Under the pieces are notes generated by a model. It did no database searches. It was not told the origin of the DNA and saw nothing but the letters and a program-made list of their open reading frames with translations. Shown here one piece after another: positions 25,909 through 34,480 of a stretch of 64,000 nucleotides of DNA (position 1 is its first letter; each line of letters begins with the position of its first letter). This DNA comes from UBA5158 sp963692955 (lineage in GTDB: Bacteria > Pseudomonadota > Gammaproteobacteria > DSM-16500): NCBI GenBank assembly GCA_963692955.1, contig OY843587.1, positions 1,550,001-1,614,000 on the forward strand, read 5' to 3'. A program made the position numbers and the translations under genes.

Positions 25909-27771
25909 CTATTTTTTTATCGCGGCAGCTGCCTCCGCAGGTCGCTGGTAAGACCGCATGAAGTCTTCAAACTCGTGGACTGTCAGCGGTTTACTAAATA
26001 AAAATCCCTGTGCTTCATGACATTGCTCATCTTTTAAAAATTTGAGCTGCTCCTGCGTTTCCACGCCTTCCGCTAAGACTTGTAAATTGAAGCTATTAGC
26101 CATAGCGATGACCGCGCGTATTATCGCTTCGTCTTTAGGGTTGGCACGAATGTTTTGAATGTAAGTACGATCGATTTTGAGACGGTCTATCGGCAGTTGC
26201 TTGAGATAGCTAATATTCGAATAACCAGAACCAAAATCATCTAAAGCGATTCTTGTGCCAAGGGCCTTTAACGCATGTACGGTATCCACTATCGTCTTAT
26301 TCTTTATTATAACATTTTCCGTAATTTCCAGCTCAAGAGAATTCGCTGAAAGATTAGCTTCTTGCAAAACACTCTTAACCATCGCGACAAACCCCGGCTC
26401 TTCAAATTGCAAACCGGCGACGTTCACGGCCACGCGTAAATGCGACAGATGTGATTCTTGCCAAAGCTTATTTTGCTTGCATACCGCGCGTATCACCCAC
26501 TCGCCCATTGGTACGATCAAGCCGGTTTCTTCCGCGATAGAAATAAAATCTTCCGGCATGACTAGACCACGCTGCGGATGCTGCCAACGCATCAACGCTT
26601 CGACGCCTTCTAGTTCACCGGTCACTAAATTAAATTCTGGTTGATAATGTAAAACCAATTGATCCATTTCGATCGCGTGCGACAATTCATTTTCAAAATC
26701 GAAGCGTTTTAAAATGTCGATATTAAATTTACTATCATAAAATTTAGATTTATTAGTGCCGATATTTTTGGCCGTGTACATCGCCGTGTCGGCGTTACGC
26801 AATAATTCAATCGCGCTATTGCCATCTTTGGGATAAATCGCAGCGCCGACGCACGCGGTAACATTGATTGTGCGTCCCGCGATAGTATGCGGCTGTTTGA
26901 GAATTTCAGTAAATTGCTTCGCGAATTTAGTTGGGTCTTTGCAATCTGGTATGGCCACCACGAATTCATCGCCGCCAAAGCGTCCCACTAACCCACCCCA
27001 CTCAGCGCAGGCTTTTCGCAAACGTTCGGCCACCGCAATTAATACTTCATCGCCGATGGTATGGGTAAGCGCGTCGTTGATATACTTTAATCGATCTACA
27101 TCAAAGAAAAATACGCCGATTTTTTGCTTGGCGTTTAGCGCGGTAAAAATCAGGATTTCAAGGCCTTCAATTAGCTTCGCGCGGTTCGGTAAGTGGGTTA
27201 ACACATCGTAGTGAGCTTGTTGCTGCAGCGCGCTCGTTTTTTCTTTCACATGCGTTTCAAATGCTTGCGTATGTAATTGCGCGTCGATGTTTAATTGCCA
27301 TTTACATGCCAGCGCATACGTTAACTGACGCACGCTGAGCGCGTCGTAAGGTTCTTTTAAAATCGCGAAATTCGCGCTCATGGGTAATTTTGAAATTTTG
27401 TTTTTCCACGTTTTATCGAGCGGGTCGACCAGAATGATAACTTGCAGCGCTTTGTCTAAGCGCCACAGTCGGCGCAGAATATTAATACCCTGCCAATGTC
27501 CGCTGCCGCGTAACACGATGAACGCGACGGAAAAAGGCTTATTACGCTGCAAAGATTGCGAAATACTATCTTCAGCGCTGACACCATCCATCGCGCAATT
27601 AACTTCGAACTGGGGCTTAGAAATAATTTTGGGGGGCGAAAAATAATTTTTGATACGCGAATAAAGAGTAGCTGGGGGCCGGGAATCGATAAATTGTTTT
27701 AGTGTGCCGTAAAGATGGGCATCACGGACGATCACTAAAACTCGAAACTTCCCTGTTTTACTATACGCCAT
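25909..27771 (-). CDS. Bifunctional GGDEF-EAL protein (cyclic di-GMP turnover)
   Basis: A 620-residue protein with three parts. Residues 1-155 look like a degenerate receiver-type domain. Residues about 180-345 are a GGDEF domain with an intact GGDEF active site (266-270) but no RxxD inhibitory site five residues before it. Residues about 355-610 are an EAL domain that keeps EALMRW (391-396), the ELEITE glutamate, DDFGSGYS, LKIDR, LAEGVE and QGFLFSKP. Both cyclase and phosphodiesterase activity are therefore possible, and which dominates is unknown. No membrane segment is seen, so it is cytoplasmic. It is a single-gene unit; a possible target in this window is the MshEN module of MshE. Confidence 0.93.
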   Translation of the reverse strand: MAYSKTGKFRVLVIVRDAHLYGTLKQFIDSRPPATLYSRIKNYFSPPKIISKPQFEVNCAMDGVSAEDSISQSLQRNKPFSVAFIVLRGSGHWQGINILRRLWRLDKALQVIILVDPLDKTWKNKISKLPMSANFAILKEPYDALSVRQLTYALACKWQLNIDAQLHTQAFETHVKEKTSALQQQAHYDVLTHLPNRAKLIEGLEILIFTALNAKQKIGVFFFDVDRLKYINDALTHTIGDEVLIAVAERLRKACAEWGGLVGRFGGDEFVVAIPDCKDPTKFAKQFTEILKQPHTIAGRTINVTACVGAAIYPKDGNSAIELLRNADTAMYTAKNIGTNKSKFYDSKFNIDILKRFDFENELSHAIEMDQLVLHYQPEFNLVTGELEGVEALMRWQHPQRGLVMPEDFISIAEETGLIVPMGEWVIRAVCKQNKLWQESHLSHLRVAVNVAGLQFEEPGFVAMVKSVLQEANLSANSLELEITENVIIKNKTIVDTVHALKALGTRIALDDFGSGYSNISYLKQLPIDRLKIDRTYIQNIRANPKDEAIIRAVIAMANSFNLQVLAEGVETQEQLKFLKDEQCHEAQGFLFSKPLTVHEFEDFMRSYQRPAEAAAAIKK

Positions 27772-27894
27772 AAATATCTCCCAGAAACGCGGGGTTAATC
27801 AATTATTATAACCCTTTATGACCAAAAAATACTCTAACGTGATGCTATTGTACAAATAAATAATTTCAATACAATGATTATCTTACCGATGGAT

Positions 27895-27928
27895 ACAAAA
27901 AAACCCGGGACAAAAAGGCGCCGGGTTT
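27895..27928 (-). terminator. Rho-independent terminator of the small secreted-protein gene
   Basis: On the minus strand AAACCCGG and CCGGGTTT form an eight-base-pair stem around a 12-base loop, followed by a T-run (TTTTTTTG). It lies about 40 bases after the stop codon at 27967, so it ends the small-gene transcript and insulates the GGDEF-EAL gene. Confidence 0.88.
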
Positions 27929-27966
27929 GTACAAACCTTATTGCATTGCTTTCAAAAACTTAACAT

Positions 27967-28239
27967 TTAATAATCATCATCGCCAGTGGCTGTATCAGCG
28001 CTCATGTCATCATTCGAATTGCTATCGCTGGTCGGTGACGTCGAGTTGTTTTGGCTTTGCATTTGATTGTCTGGGTTTGGATTGCCGACGTTACCGCTCA
28101 TCGTGTTCGTTCCCCCCATCGCTGCTGTGCCGCTCATCGCATTGACATCATCAGCCAAAATCATGTTGCTGCTGGCAGTTGCAATAGATGTTGCAAACAA
28201 GGTTGAAATAGCCAGAATGGCCAATGTTTTCAATTTCAT
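27967..28239 (-). CDS. Small secreted acidic low-complexity protein
   Basis: A 90-residue protein with a good signal peptide (MKLKTLAILAISTLFATSIATA, cleavage near residue 22). The mature part is about 68 residues, disordered, rich in Asn, Ser, Asp, Met and Gly (NAMSGTAAMGG, then NSNDDMSADTATGDDDY), without cysteine and ending in an acidic tail. The gene is well defined: AGGAG lies eight bases before the ATG, and a strong terminator follows the stop. No family was recognised. Its function is unknown; a periplasmic or surface role, or metal binding through the acidic tail, is speculation. Confidence 0.75.
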   Translation of the reverse strand: MKLKTLAILAISTLFATSIATASSNMILADDVNAMSGTAAMGGTNTMSGNVGNPNPDNQMQSQNNSTSPTSDSNSNDDMSADTATGDDDY

Positions 28240-28372
28240 GTGTTTTCTCCTAGAGAATTGTCTTAAGATTGCAGTTATATAATTTAATACTAAATCAACC
28301 TTTGTGCTATCATTTTTTGAATCATGCCTTGGGTCTAACTCTCTTTAAATTAGAACGGAAGCTTTCCTCTCC

Positions 28373-29341
28373 ATGAATAAAATTGTTGTCTTAACTTCTG
28401 GCGGCGATGCCCCAGGAATGAATGCCGCCATTCGTGCTGTTGTCCGCACTGGGCATTACTTTGGCTTAAAAGTCTTTGGCTGCCAATTAGGGTATCAAGG
28501 ACTTATTGATCAAAAGTTGTTTCACATGGAACCCGATAGTGTCGCCAATTGCATCCAGCATGGCGGCACGATTTTAAAAGCCGGGCGGTGTTTGCCCTTC
28601 ATGCAAAAAGAAGTCCGCGAACAATGCTGCGCTTTTTTAAAAAAATCTGACATCGGTGGCATGATTATCATTGGCGGCAACGGCAGTTTTAAAGGCGCCT
28701 CATTGTTATCGAATGAAGGCGGCCCCGCGGTCATCGGCATCCCCGGTTCGATTGATAATGATATTCCAGGCACGGAATATACTATTGGTTTTGATACCGC
28801 GCGCAACACCGCGATTCAAGCCATCGACAAAATTAGAGATACCGCTTCCAGTCATAACCGTAATTTTCTCGTCGAAGTGATGGGGCGTAGCTCTGGATTT
28901 TTAGCGCTAGACGTTGGTATCGCGGGCGGCGCGGAATTTATTTTATTACCTGAATTTCCCGCCCCCATCGAAAAACTCGCGGAAAATATTATGACGCCGC
29001 GACGACTAAAACAAAGTTCGATTATCATCGTCGCCGAAGCCGCTCAATCCGGCCGTAGTATTCAAATCGCCGAGCAATTAGAAAAACTCACCGGCGTGCA
29101 ATATCGCGTTTGTATTCTCGGCCACACGCAGCGCGGTGGCTCGCCCACGACGCTAGATCGTAAAGTCGCTTCTATCATGGGCTATCACGCCGTGCGCGGT
29201 TTAATCGAAGGCGCTTCGCATAAAATGGTGGCCATGATAAATGACAAAGTTACGTTAGCACCCTTGCCCAACCCCGACGCGGGCCCGCGTATCCTCACTG
29301 ACAGAGAACTAATTGATTTGAATGATATTCTTTGTACATAA
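28373..29341 (+). CDS. pfkA: 6-phosphofructokinase (PfkA family)
   Basis: A 322-residue phosphofructokinase, predicted to phosphorylate fructose 6-phosphate in glycolysis. Family motifs are complete: LTSGGDAPGMNAAIR, the phosphoryl-donor loop GGNGSFKG (101-108), PGSIDNDIPGTE with the catalytic Asp, FLVEVMGRSSG, and LGHTQRGGSP. In the donor loop the usual Asp of GGDGS is Asn103, while Gly104, which marks ATP- rather than pyrophosphate-dependent enzymes, is kept. The catalytic TIDND is SIDND. ATP dependence is therefore the better guess. The gene stands alone, divergent from the small secreted-protein gene. Confidence 0.92.
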   Translation: MNKIVVLTSGGDAPGMNAAIRAVVRTGHYFGLKVFGCQLGYQGLIDQKLFHMEPDSVANCIQHGGTILKAGRCLPFMQKEVREQCCAFLKKSDIGGMIIIGGNGSFKGASLLSNEGGPAVIGIPGSIDNDIPGTEYTIGFDTARNTAIQAIDKIRDTASSHNRNFLVEVMGRSSGFLALDVGIAGGAEFILLPEFPAPIEKLAENIMTPRRLKQSSIIIVAEAAQSGRSIQIAEQLEKLTGVQYRVCILGHTQRGGSPTTLDRKVASIMGYHAVRGLIEGASHKMVAMINDKVTLAPLPNPDAGPRILTDRELIDLNDILCT

Positions 29342-29532
29342 GGGGAAAAAACTAGATATATGCTCACATCTCTGGTATAAGATTCCCTACAAAAACCACC
29401 ACGCAATATCTCGTATCAAAGTGATCGACGGTATCGGTAAAATTTAGGTAGAACGTTCTTCTCATGCAAAATGATTCACACCTCAACAATCAGGGCGTTT
29501 TTTCAATAATAATTTTTCAATAGGAAAGAGGC

Positions 29533-30891
29533 ATGTTAGCCACTCAACGTAGCACGACTAGTTTTTTTGATAGATCGCTTTTACCATGGTTAATTTGTAG
29601 CATTGGGATGTTGTTTTATTGCTATAACTACTTCCTCCGAGTCTCTCCCAGCGTCATGCAAAACGATTTAATGCAAAACTTCCACATCTCCGCCTCTCAA
29701 TTTGGTAACCTCGCCGCTTTTTATTATTACGCTTACACGCCCATGCAAATTCCGGTGGGCATGATTTACGACCGCTTCGGCGCCAAGCTCGTCTTGTTTT
29801 TTGCCTGTTTAATCGCGGTAACAGGCCTATCCGTTTTTATTAGCGCGGATAATTTAATGATGGCAAGCGCTGGTCGCTTCTTAGTGGGCTTTGGTTCCGC
29901 CTTTGCTTATATCGGCGTCTTAAAACTCGCCTCTCTCTGGTTACCAGCGAACCGCTTCGCGACCATCGCGGGCTTGACCACTGCGTTCGGCATGGCCGCT
30001 GCGGGTTTTTCCGCGATTTATCTCACGGAAATCGTGCAGTTGCTAGGTTATAAAAATGCGCTCTACACCGCGTTAATCGTGGGCGCGGCGTTAAGTATTT
30101 TCATCCTGGTTTTCATGCGTAATAAGCCTTGCGTCGAGTTATCACAGCCGGGCACCGTGCATAAGCCGATGTCATTTTTACAACTGCTATACTCGCTAAA
30201 AGTTATTCTTTCCAAACCGCAAATGTGGCTGATTGGTCTAATCGGTTGTCTGTTTTATTTGCCCGCGTCAGTTTTTTTAGATTTATGGGGCATTCCATTT
30301 TTAGAAAACGTATATCATCTCACGCCAAAAAATGCCGCCTTCGTGATTCTTTCCACCTTCGGCGGTTGGATTATCGCAGGCCCATCAATAGGCGCGCTGT
30401 CGGATAAAATCAAACGCCGCCGCACACCATTATTAATTTGTGCGGTAATGTCCGCCCTTTTATTCTCCGCGGTGTTTTATTTCCCGACGTTTTCATTGAG
30501 TGAGTTATACATTATTTTCTTTTTTATCGGCATATTTTGTGGCGCGCACCCGTTATGTTTCGCGTTAGGTAAAGAAAATAATTCTAACGCAATCTCTGGA
30601 ACGGCGGTTGCGATTACGAATACTTTAATCATGATCGGTGGCGCGATTTTCCAACCGATAGTCGGCAAACTTTTAGATTGGCATTCATCTGGCGCGCAAA
30701 CACCGGATGGCGTATTGATTTACACGAGCGCGGATTATCTGTATGCATTAAGTGTTGTGCCAGTGGGCTTAGTGATCGCTATCGGTTTAACGTTCTTTTT
30801 GAAAGAAACGTATTGCGAATCACGGGAAGACGTCATGGCGTTGGAAAAACAAAATATGCGATCGAATGTTATTTCGCTGCAAACGAATTAA
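29533..30891 (+). CDS. MFS transporter
   Basis: A 452-residue major facilitator superfamily protein with twelve hydrophobic segments. The loop between helices 2 and 3 carries the family signature in the form GMIYDRFGAKLVLF, and the start (LICSIGMLFYCYNYFLRVSPSVM) resembles sugar-phosphate/organic-anion carriers common in Legionellales. AGGAAAGAGG lies just before the ATG. A 191-base gap separates it from pfkA; it contains no clear promoter or other feature. The substrate is unknown. It is followed by a terminator hairpin and the convergent hemF gene. Confidence 0.88.
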   Translation: MLATQRSTTSFFDRSLLPWLICSIGMLFYCYNYFLRVSPSVMQNDLMQNFHISASQFGNLAAFYYYAYTPMQIPVGMIYDRFGAKLVLFFACLIAVTGLSVFISADNLMMASAGRFLVGFGSAFAYIGVLKLASLWLPANRFATIAGLTTAFGMAAAGFSAIYLTEIVQLLGYKNALYTALIVGAALSIFILVFMRNKPCVELSQPGTVHKPMSFLQLLYSLKVILSKPQMWLIGLIGCLFYLPASVFLDLWGIPFLENVYHLTPKNAAFVILSTFGGWIIAGPSIGALSDKIKRRRTPLLICAVMSALLFSAVFYFPTFSLSELYIIFFFIGIFCGAHPLCFALGKENNSNAISGTAVAITNTLIMIGGAIFQPIVGKLLDWHSSGAQTPDGVLIYTSADYLYALSVVPVGLVIAIGLTFFLKETYCESREDVMALEKQNMRSNVISLQTN

Positions 30892-30901
30892 TTACATCAC
30901 T

Positions 30902-30932
30902 GGGCCGCTTTTAAATGAGTGGCCCTTTAAAT
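30902..30932 (+). terminator. Terminator between the MFS gene and hemF
   Basis: GGGCCGC (30902-30908) and GTGGCCC (30919-30925) form a seven-base-pair stem with one G-T pair and a ten-base loop, followed by TTTAAAT. It lies between two convergent genes and overlaps the hemF stop codon, so it probably serves the MFS gene and may work in both directions. Confidence 0.6.
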
Positions 30933-31850
30933 CCAATCTTTCGCCTTCAAAAACTTTTCACACAATTCCGCTTCTGGACTGCCCTGCTCGGCTTTATAAT
31001 CATATTTCCATACCACTTGCGGTGGCAGCGACATCAAAATCGATTCCGTACGGCCGCCTGATTGCAATCCAAATAAAGTGCCACGGTCGTAAAGTAAATT
31101 AAACTCCACGTATCTACCGCGGCGATAACACTGGAAATCACGGTGTTTTTGTTGATAGGGGTGTAATTTGCGTTTGGCTAAAATCGGTTGATAGGCCATT
31201 AAGTAATGGTCGCCCACACTGCGCATAAACGCGAAACTCTTTTCAAAACCAAGTTGATTCAAGTCGTCAAAAAATAATCCGCCGATGCCGCGCGGTTCAT
31301 CGCGGTGTTTTAAATAAAAATATTCGTCGCAGGCTTTTTTATAATGCGCGTAAGCGTCGCTGCCGCCGAGTTCACAAGCAAGTTTCGCGTTGGTGTGCCA
31401 ATGTTGGCAATCTTCTTCGAAGCCATAATACGGTGTCAGGTCAAAACCGCCACCAAACCACCAGACCGGATCGGCATCTGGCTTTTCAGCGACGATGAAG
31501 CGCACGTTCAGGTGTGACGTGGGAGCGAATGGATTGCGTGGATGAACGACGACGGACACGCCCATCGCTTGAAATTTCCGGTCGATTAAGTCCGGGCGTT
31601 TAGCGGTAGCGGCTGGTGGTAAGCGCTGGCCACTGACGTGAGAAAAGTTGACGCCGGCTTTTTCGATGACGTCGCCATTTTCTAAAAAGCGCGTGCGACC
31701 GCCGCCGCCTTCACCGTGCCGCCAACTATCTTCGATAAATTTTGCGTTGCCATCTTCAATTTCTAAGACGGTGCAAATGCGGTTTTGCAAATGATGCAGG
31801 TAGTCTTTCACCTCAATCATCGCAGGTGCCATAGATATTTTCTCAAGCAT
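30927..31850 (-). CDS. hemF: Oxygen-dependent coproporphyrinogen III oxidase
   Basis: A 307-residue enzyme that decarboxylates coproporphyrinogen III to protoporphyrinogen IX with oxygen. The family signature is plain: GGGGRTRFL near the start, HPRNPFAPTSHLNVRF, the WWFGGGFDLTPYYGFEEDC block, and GRYVEFNLLYDRGTLFGLQSGGRTESILMSLPP at the end (cited in parts). I start at the ATG at 31848-31850 (MLEKISM) because AGAAGG lies seven bases upstream and it fits the family length. The enzyme needs oxygen. Ferrochelatase is encoded about 30 kb away in this window. Confidence 0.94.
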   Translation of the reverse strand: MLEKISMAPAMIEVKDYLHHLQNRICTVLEIEDGNAKFIEDSWRHGEGGGGRTRFLENGDVIEKAGVNFSHVSGQRLPPAATAKRPDLIDRKFQAMGVSVVVHPRNPFAPTSHLNVRFIVAEKPDADPVWWFGGGFDLTPYYGFEEDCQHWHTNAKLACELGGSDAYAHYKKACDEYFYLKHRDEPRGIGGLFFDDLNQLGFEKSFAFMRSVGDHYLMAYQPILAKRKLHPYQQKHRDFQCYRRGRYVEFNLLYDRGTLFGLQSGGRTESILMSLPPQVVWKYDYKAEQGSPEAELCEKFLKAKDWI

Positions 31851-31948
31851 ATTCAACCTTCTAAGCCTTGCTAGCTGAAAGCTATACAGTGCGATATAAT
31901 AACGGCTTTTGAAACAAGATTCAGTCATTTATTTTGGGTTCCCAGCTT

Positions 31949-34480
31949 ATGCATGCTCGCCTAGATTCTAGCCATGAGAACAATTCTGGTGAAACCTACT
32001 TACTTGAAAATCTCTATTCCTTATATTTTTTCCTCTCAGAGCCTAATCCAAGTCTGCGCGTATTGAAAAATAGTTTCCTCGAATTTCTAAAAAAGTGCTT
32101 AAATTCAGGCGACAACATTATAGCAAATTCTCCGGTATTTTTGAAAGTAGTAGCCAGACGACTGGAATTCTTGGCGGAAACAGGTTTTTTTGCAGATAAA
32201 ATGGCGATTGCACTACTGCAAGTAATAATTGATGATTTAAGAAATGACGGCATTATTTTGCAATCGCTACTGACGGATGAAAACGATGTCGATGCATTTT
32301 TTGATAATATCGCGATGATTGACCGGTCGACAGCCCCATCACACTCAGTTAGTATTCACGCTCCATCAAAAATCAACACGGAAGTTTCCTATACCTGCCG
32401 TTCTGAAATTAGGATTGCGCGCGCGATTCCTGTAGTCGAGATTCTACCCATGCCGGCAATGGATTATTTGGCCGAATTAATCGATAAAGGCTTGGATGCA
32501 ATGTTCGCATTGCATTGGGAGCGTGCTATCACCTACTTTGAAGAAGGTTTATCGGCCATACGTTCACTAAATCCTGTGAATATCGCGCCATTAAATATGA
32601 AAGCTGCAGCCATCCGCCGTCACTTATCCGTCGCTTATCATAGTATTGGCCAAACACATCAACACAATCATAATCTCGATGCGGCAATCCAAAACTATCT
32701 TCACAGCCATGAGGCACTCAAAGGTATCGCTGAAAATTGTCTACTGACGGATGATCACTTCACGATTGAACTTTACAAAGCGGATTATATTAAAACGATC
32801 AATTTGTATTATGAAGAATTGAAAAGTGAGAAGGAGCACAGGAAAATATTACTCATTTTAGTGAAAGCCACTAGGCAAATAAATTTAAAAATATATATTG
32901 ATAATCCTGATGAAGTGGCATTGCTTGAAAACTTAATTCAAACTGTAATGAGTTACACCAAACAATTAATGTCAGCACAGAAGTACGAACAGACTATTTC
33001 AATTTTACAATATGCGATTTTGAATAATACGGCTTTGGCTGGGCACACTTCTGCGGAAACTCGAAAAAATTGTAAAATGACGTTAAGAAAAATGCTCGTT
33101 AAAAATTATTATTTCTTGGGTAGAAAATACCTAACCGATAACCCCCAAATATCGGTAATTTCTTTTTGTTTTGCGCTAACGGAATCCTATCAAATCGATC
33201 AAAGTCTTCTGAGCGAAACACATAAACAATTTCAACAGGCTATCGCCGATATTATTGTTGCGAGTTTTAAAGTAAATGAACTTGAAGAGGCGAAACAGCA
33301 CTTAGGTAACTTTAGGATAACGGCGCCGAGCCGAGAAGTACGCGTGTTGATTATGAATACCATGATAAACATTTCAATTAAACAGTCCGCCTTATACAAA
33401 AAACAAAATAATTTCGATAAAGCGTTGGAAAAGTTGTATTCGACATTATATATGCTTGAGCGTATCGATGTTATCGCAAAAGCTAGTCATCAAGAAGCTA
33501 TTATCAATCGAATGATAGCGGACGTAACCTATTTAGCCATTCAGCAGGTTAACCACAACCACGTAAAATGCCTGCAATATTGCGTTAAAGGTATTGCAGC
33601 GCTCACCTCTATTACAGGCGACTTGCGGATTGAGTATGATAATATCATTTTGAAAGCTTTGAGAATGGCTCATGGCACGCAGTTGCAAGCGTATCTAAAG
33701 GCGTGTCGCACCTATGAAGATTACGATATTTTTATCAGAACGATAGCATCGCAATTGCCAACACCGGATGAATTAATCGGCGCTTGTTATGTTAGATGCT
33801 TTGTCTATGCTTCATTAATTCAAGCGCAAGCATGCTTAGGAAAGCATAATTTCACTAAAGCGTTACAAATTTTAGTTCAAGCAGAGAAATTATGGAAACA
33901 GACGCCACATAGCACTTTTATGCAAGTCGATTTAGTCACCTCCGCCAATATAAATAGATTAATGGCCCAAGCTTTATTAGCTCAGTTCAGAGTTATGCAT
34001 ACCACAGTTTTTGCCGATAATTTAGTAGCAAAAATTGACATACTCTTAAAAGCTTCACTGCGTTATGAAGAAATTTGTGATATACACTTAACTGAGGAGG
34101 ATAAATCTTCCCGCCAAGTTATCTATGCTGTATTAGAAAAACTGCAGATTCAAATAGAAGATAAACTCTGCAGTAGCATTGAAATGCTATGCAAATTACA
34201 TAATGAAAGCGATGATAACCACCCCATTGAACCCTGGGAGCATTATTTTGATGCCCACATGGCGGCTAAAATAATTGAAATGAATGAAGATATGTCGAAT
34301 GAAAACCAAATCAAGGTAGTATTATTGTCGAAAAGTTTTCTCGATTCATATGTTAATTATCCCTATAAATCTCAAATGAAACTATGTCTCAATTATATTG
34401 AACACAATTTAATACTATCACGGCACTTAGAGGCACATGCTAACTTACAAAGCGCAGCTAATCTTAGTTTATCGTTCTAA
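31949..34480 (+). CDS. Large helical-repeat (TPR-like) protein of unknown function
   Basis: A soluble protein of 843 residues with no signal peptide or membrane helix. From about residue 175 onward it is built of helical pairs with TPR character, for example ALHWERAITYFEEGLSAI, AAIRRHLSVAYHSIGQTHQ and LDAAIQNYLHSHEALKGI; further pairs continue to the C-terminus (KALEKLYSTLYMLERI, FTKALQILVQAEKLWKQ). The first 150 residues are helical and unlike a TPR. It looks more A+T-rich than the tRNA-synthetase gene downstream. The start is the ATG at 31949, which lacks a strong Shine-Dalgarno sequence. Its stop overlaps that of convergent cysS by four bases. A scaffold, chaperone-like or effector role is possible; none is shown. 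Confidence 0.78.
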   Translation: MHARLDSSHENNSGETYLLENLYSLYFFLSEPNPSLRVLKNSFLEFLKKCLNSGDNIIANSPVFLKVVARRLEFLAETGFFADKMAIALLQVIIDDLRNDGIILQSLLTDENDVDAFFDNIAMIDRSTAPSHSVSIHAPSKINTEVSYTCRSEIRIARAIPVVEILPMPAMDYLAELIDKGLDAMFALHWERAITYFEEGLSAIRSLNPVNIAPLNMKAAAIRRHLSVAYHSIGQTHQHNHNLDAAIQNYLHSHEALKGIAENCLLTDDHFTIELYKADYIKTINLYYEELKSEKEHRKILLILVKATRQINLKIYIDNPDEVALLENLIQTVMSYTKQLMSAQKYEQTISILQYAILNNTALAGHTSAETRKNCKMTLRKMLVKNYYFLGRKYLTDNPQISVISFCFALTESYQIDQSLLSETHKQFQQAIADIIVASFKVNELEEAKQHLGNFRITAPSREVRVLIMNTMINISIKQSALYKKQNNFDKALEKLYSTLYMLERIDVIAKASHQEAIINRMIADVTYLAIQQVNHNHVKCLQYCVKGIAALTSITGDLRIEYDNIILKALRMAHGTQLQAYLKACRTYEDYDIFIRTIASQLPTPDELIGACYVRCFVYASLIQAQACLGKHNFTKALQILVQAEKLWKQTPHSTFMQVDLVTSANINRLMAQALLAQFRVMHTTVFADNLVAKIDILLKASLRYEEICDIHLTEEDKSSRQVIYAVLEKLQIQIEDKLCSSIEMLCKLHNESDDNHPIEPWEHYFDAHMAAKIIEMNEDMSNENQIKVVLLSKSFLDSYVNYPYKSQMKLCLNYIEHNLILSRHLEAHANLQSAANLSLSF

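Noticed and set aside
28373..29341. Pyrophosphate-dependent phosphofructokinase
   Set aside because: Gly104 of the donor loop is kept, where pyrophosphate enzymes have Asp, so ATP is more likely despite N103.
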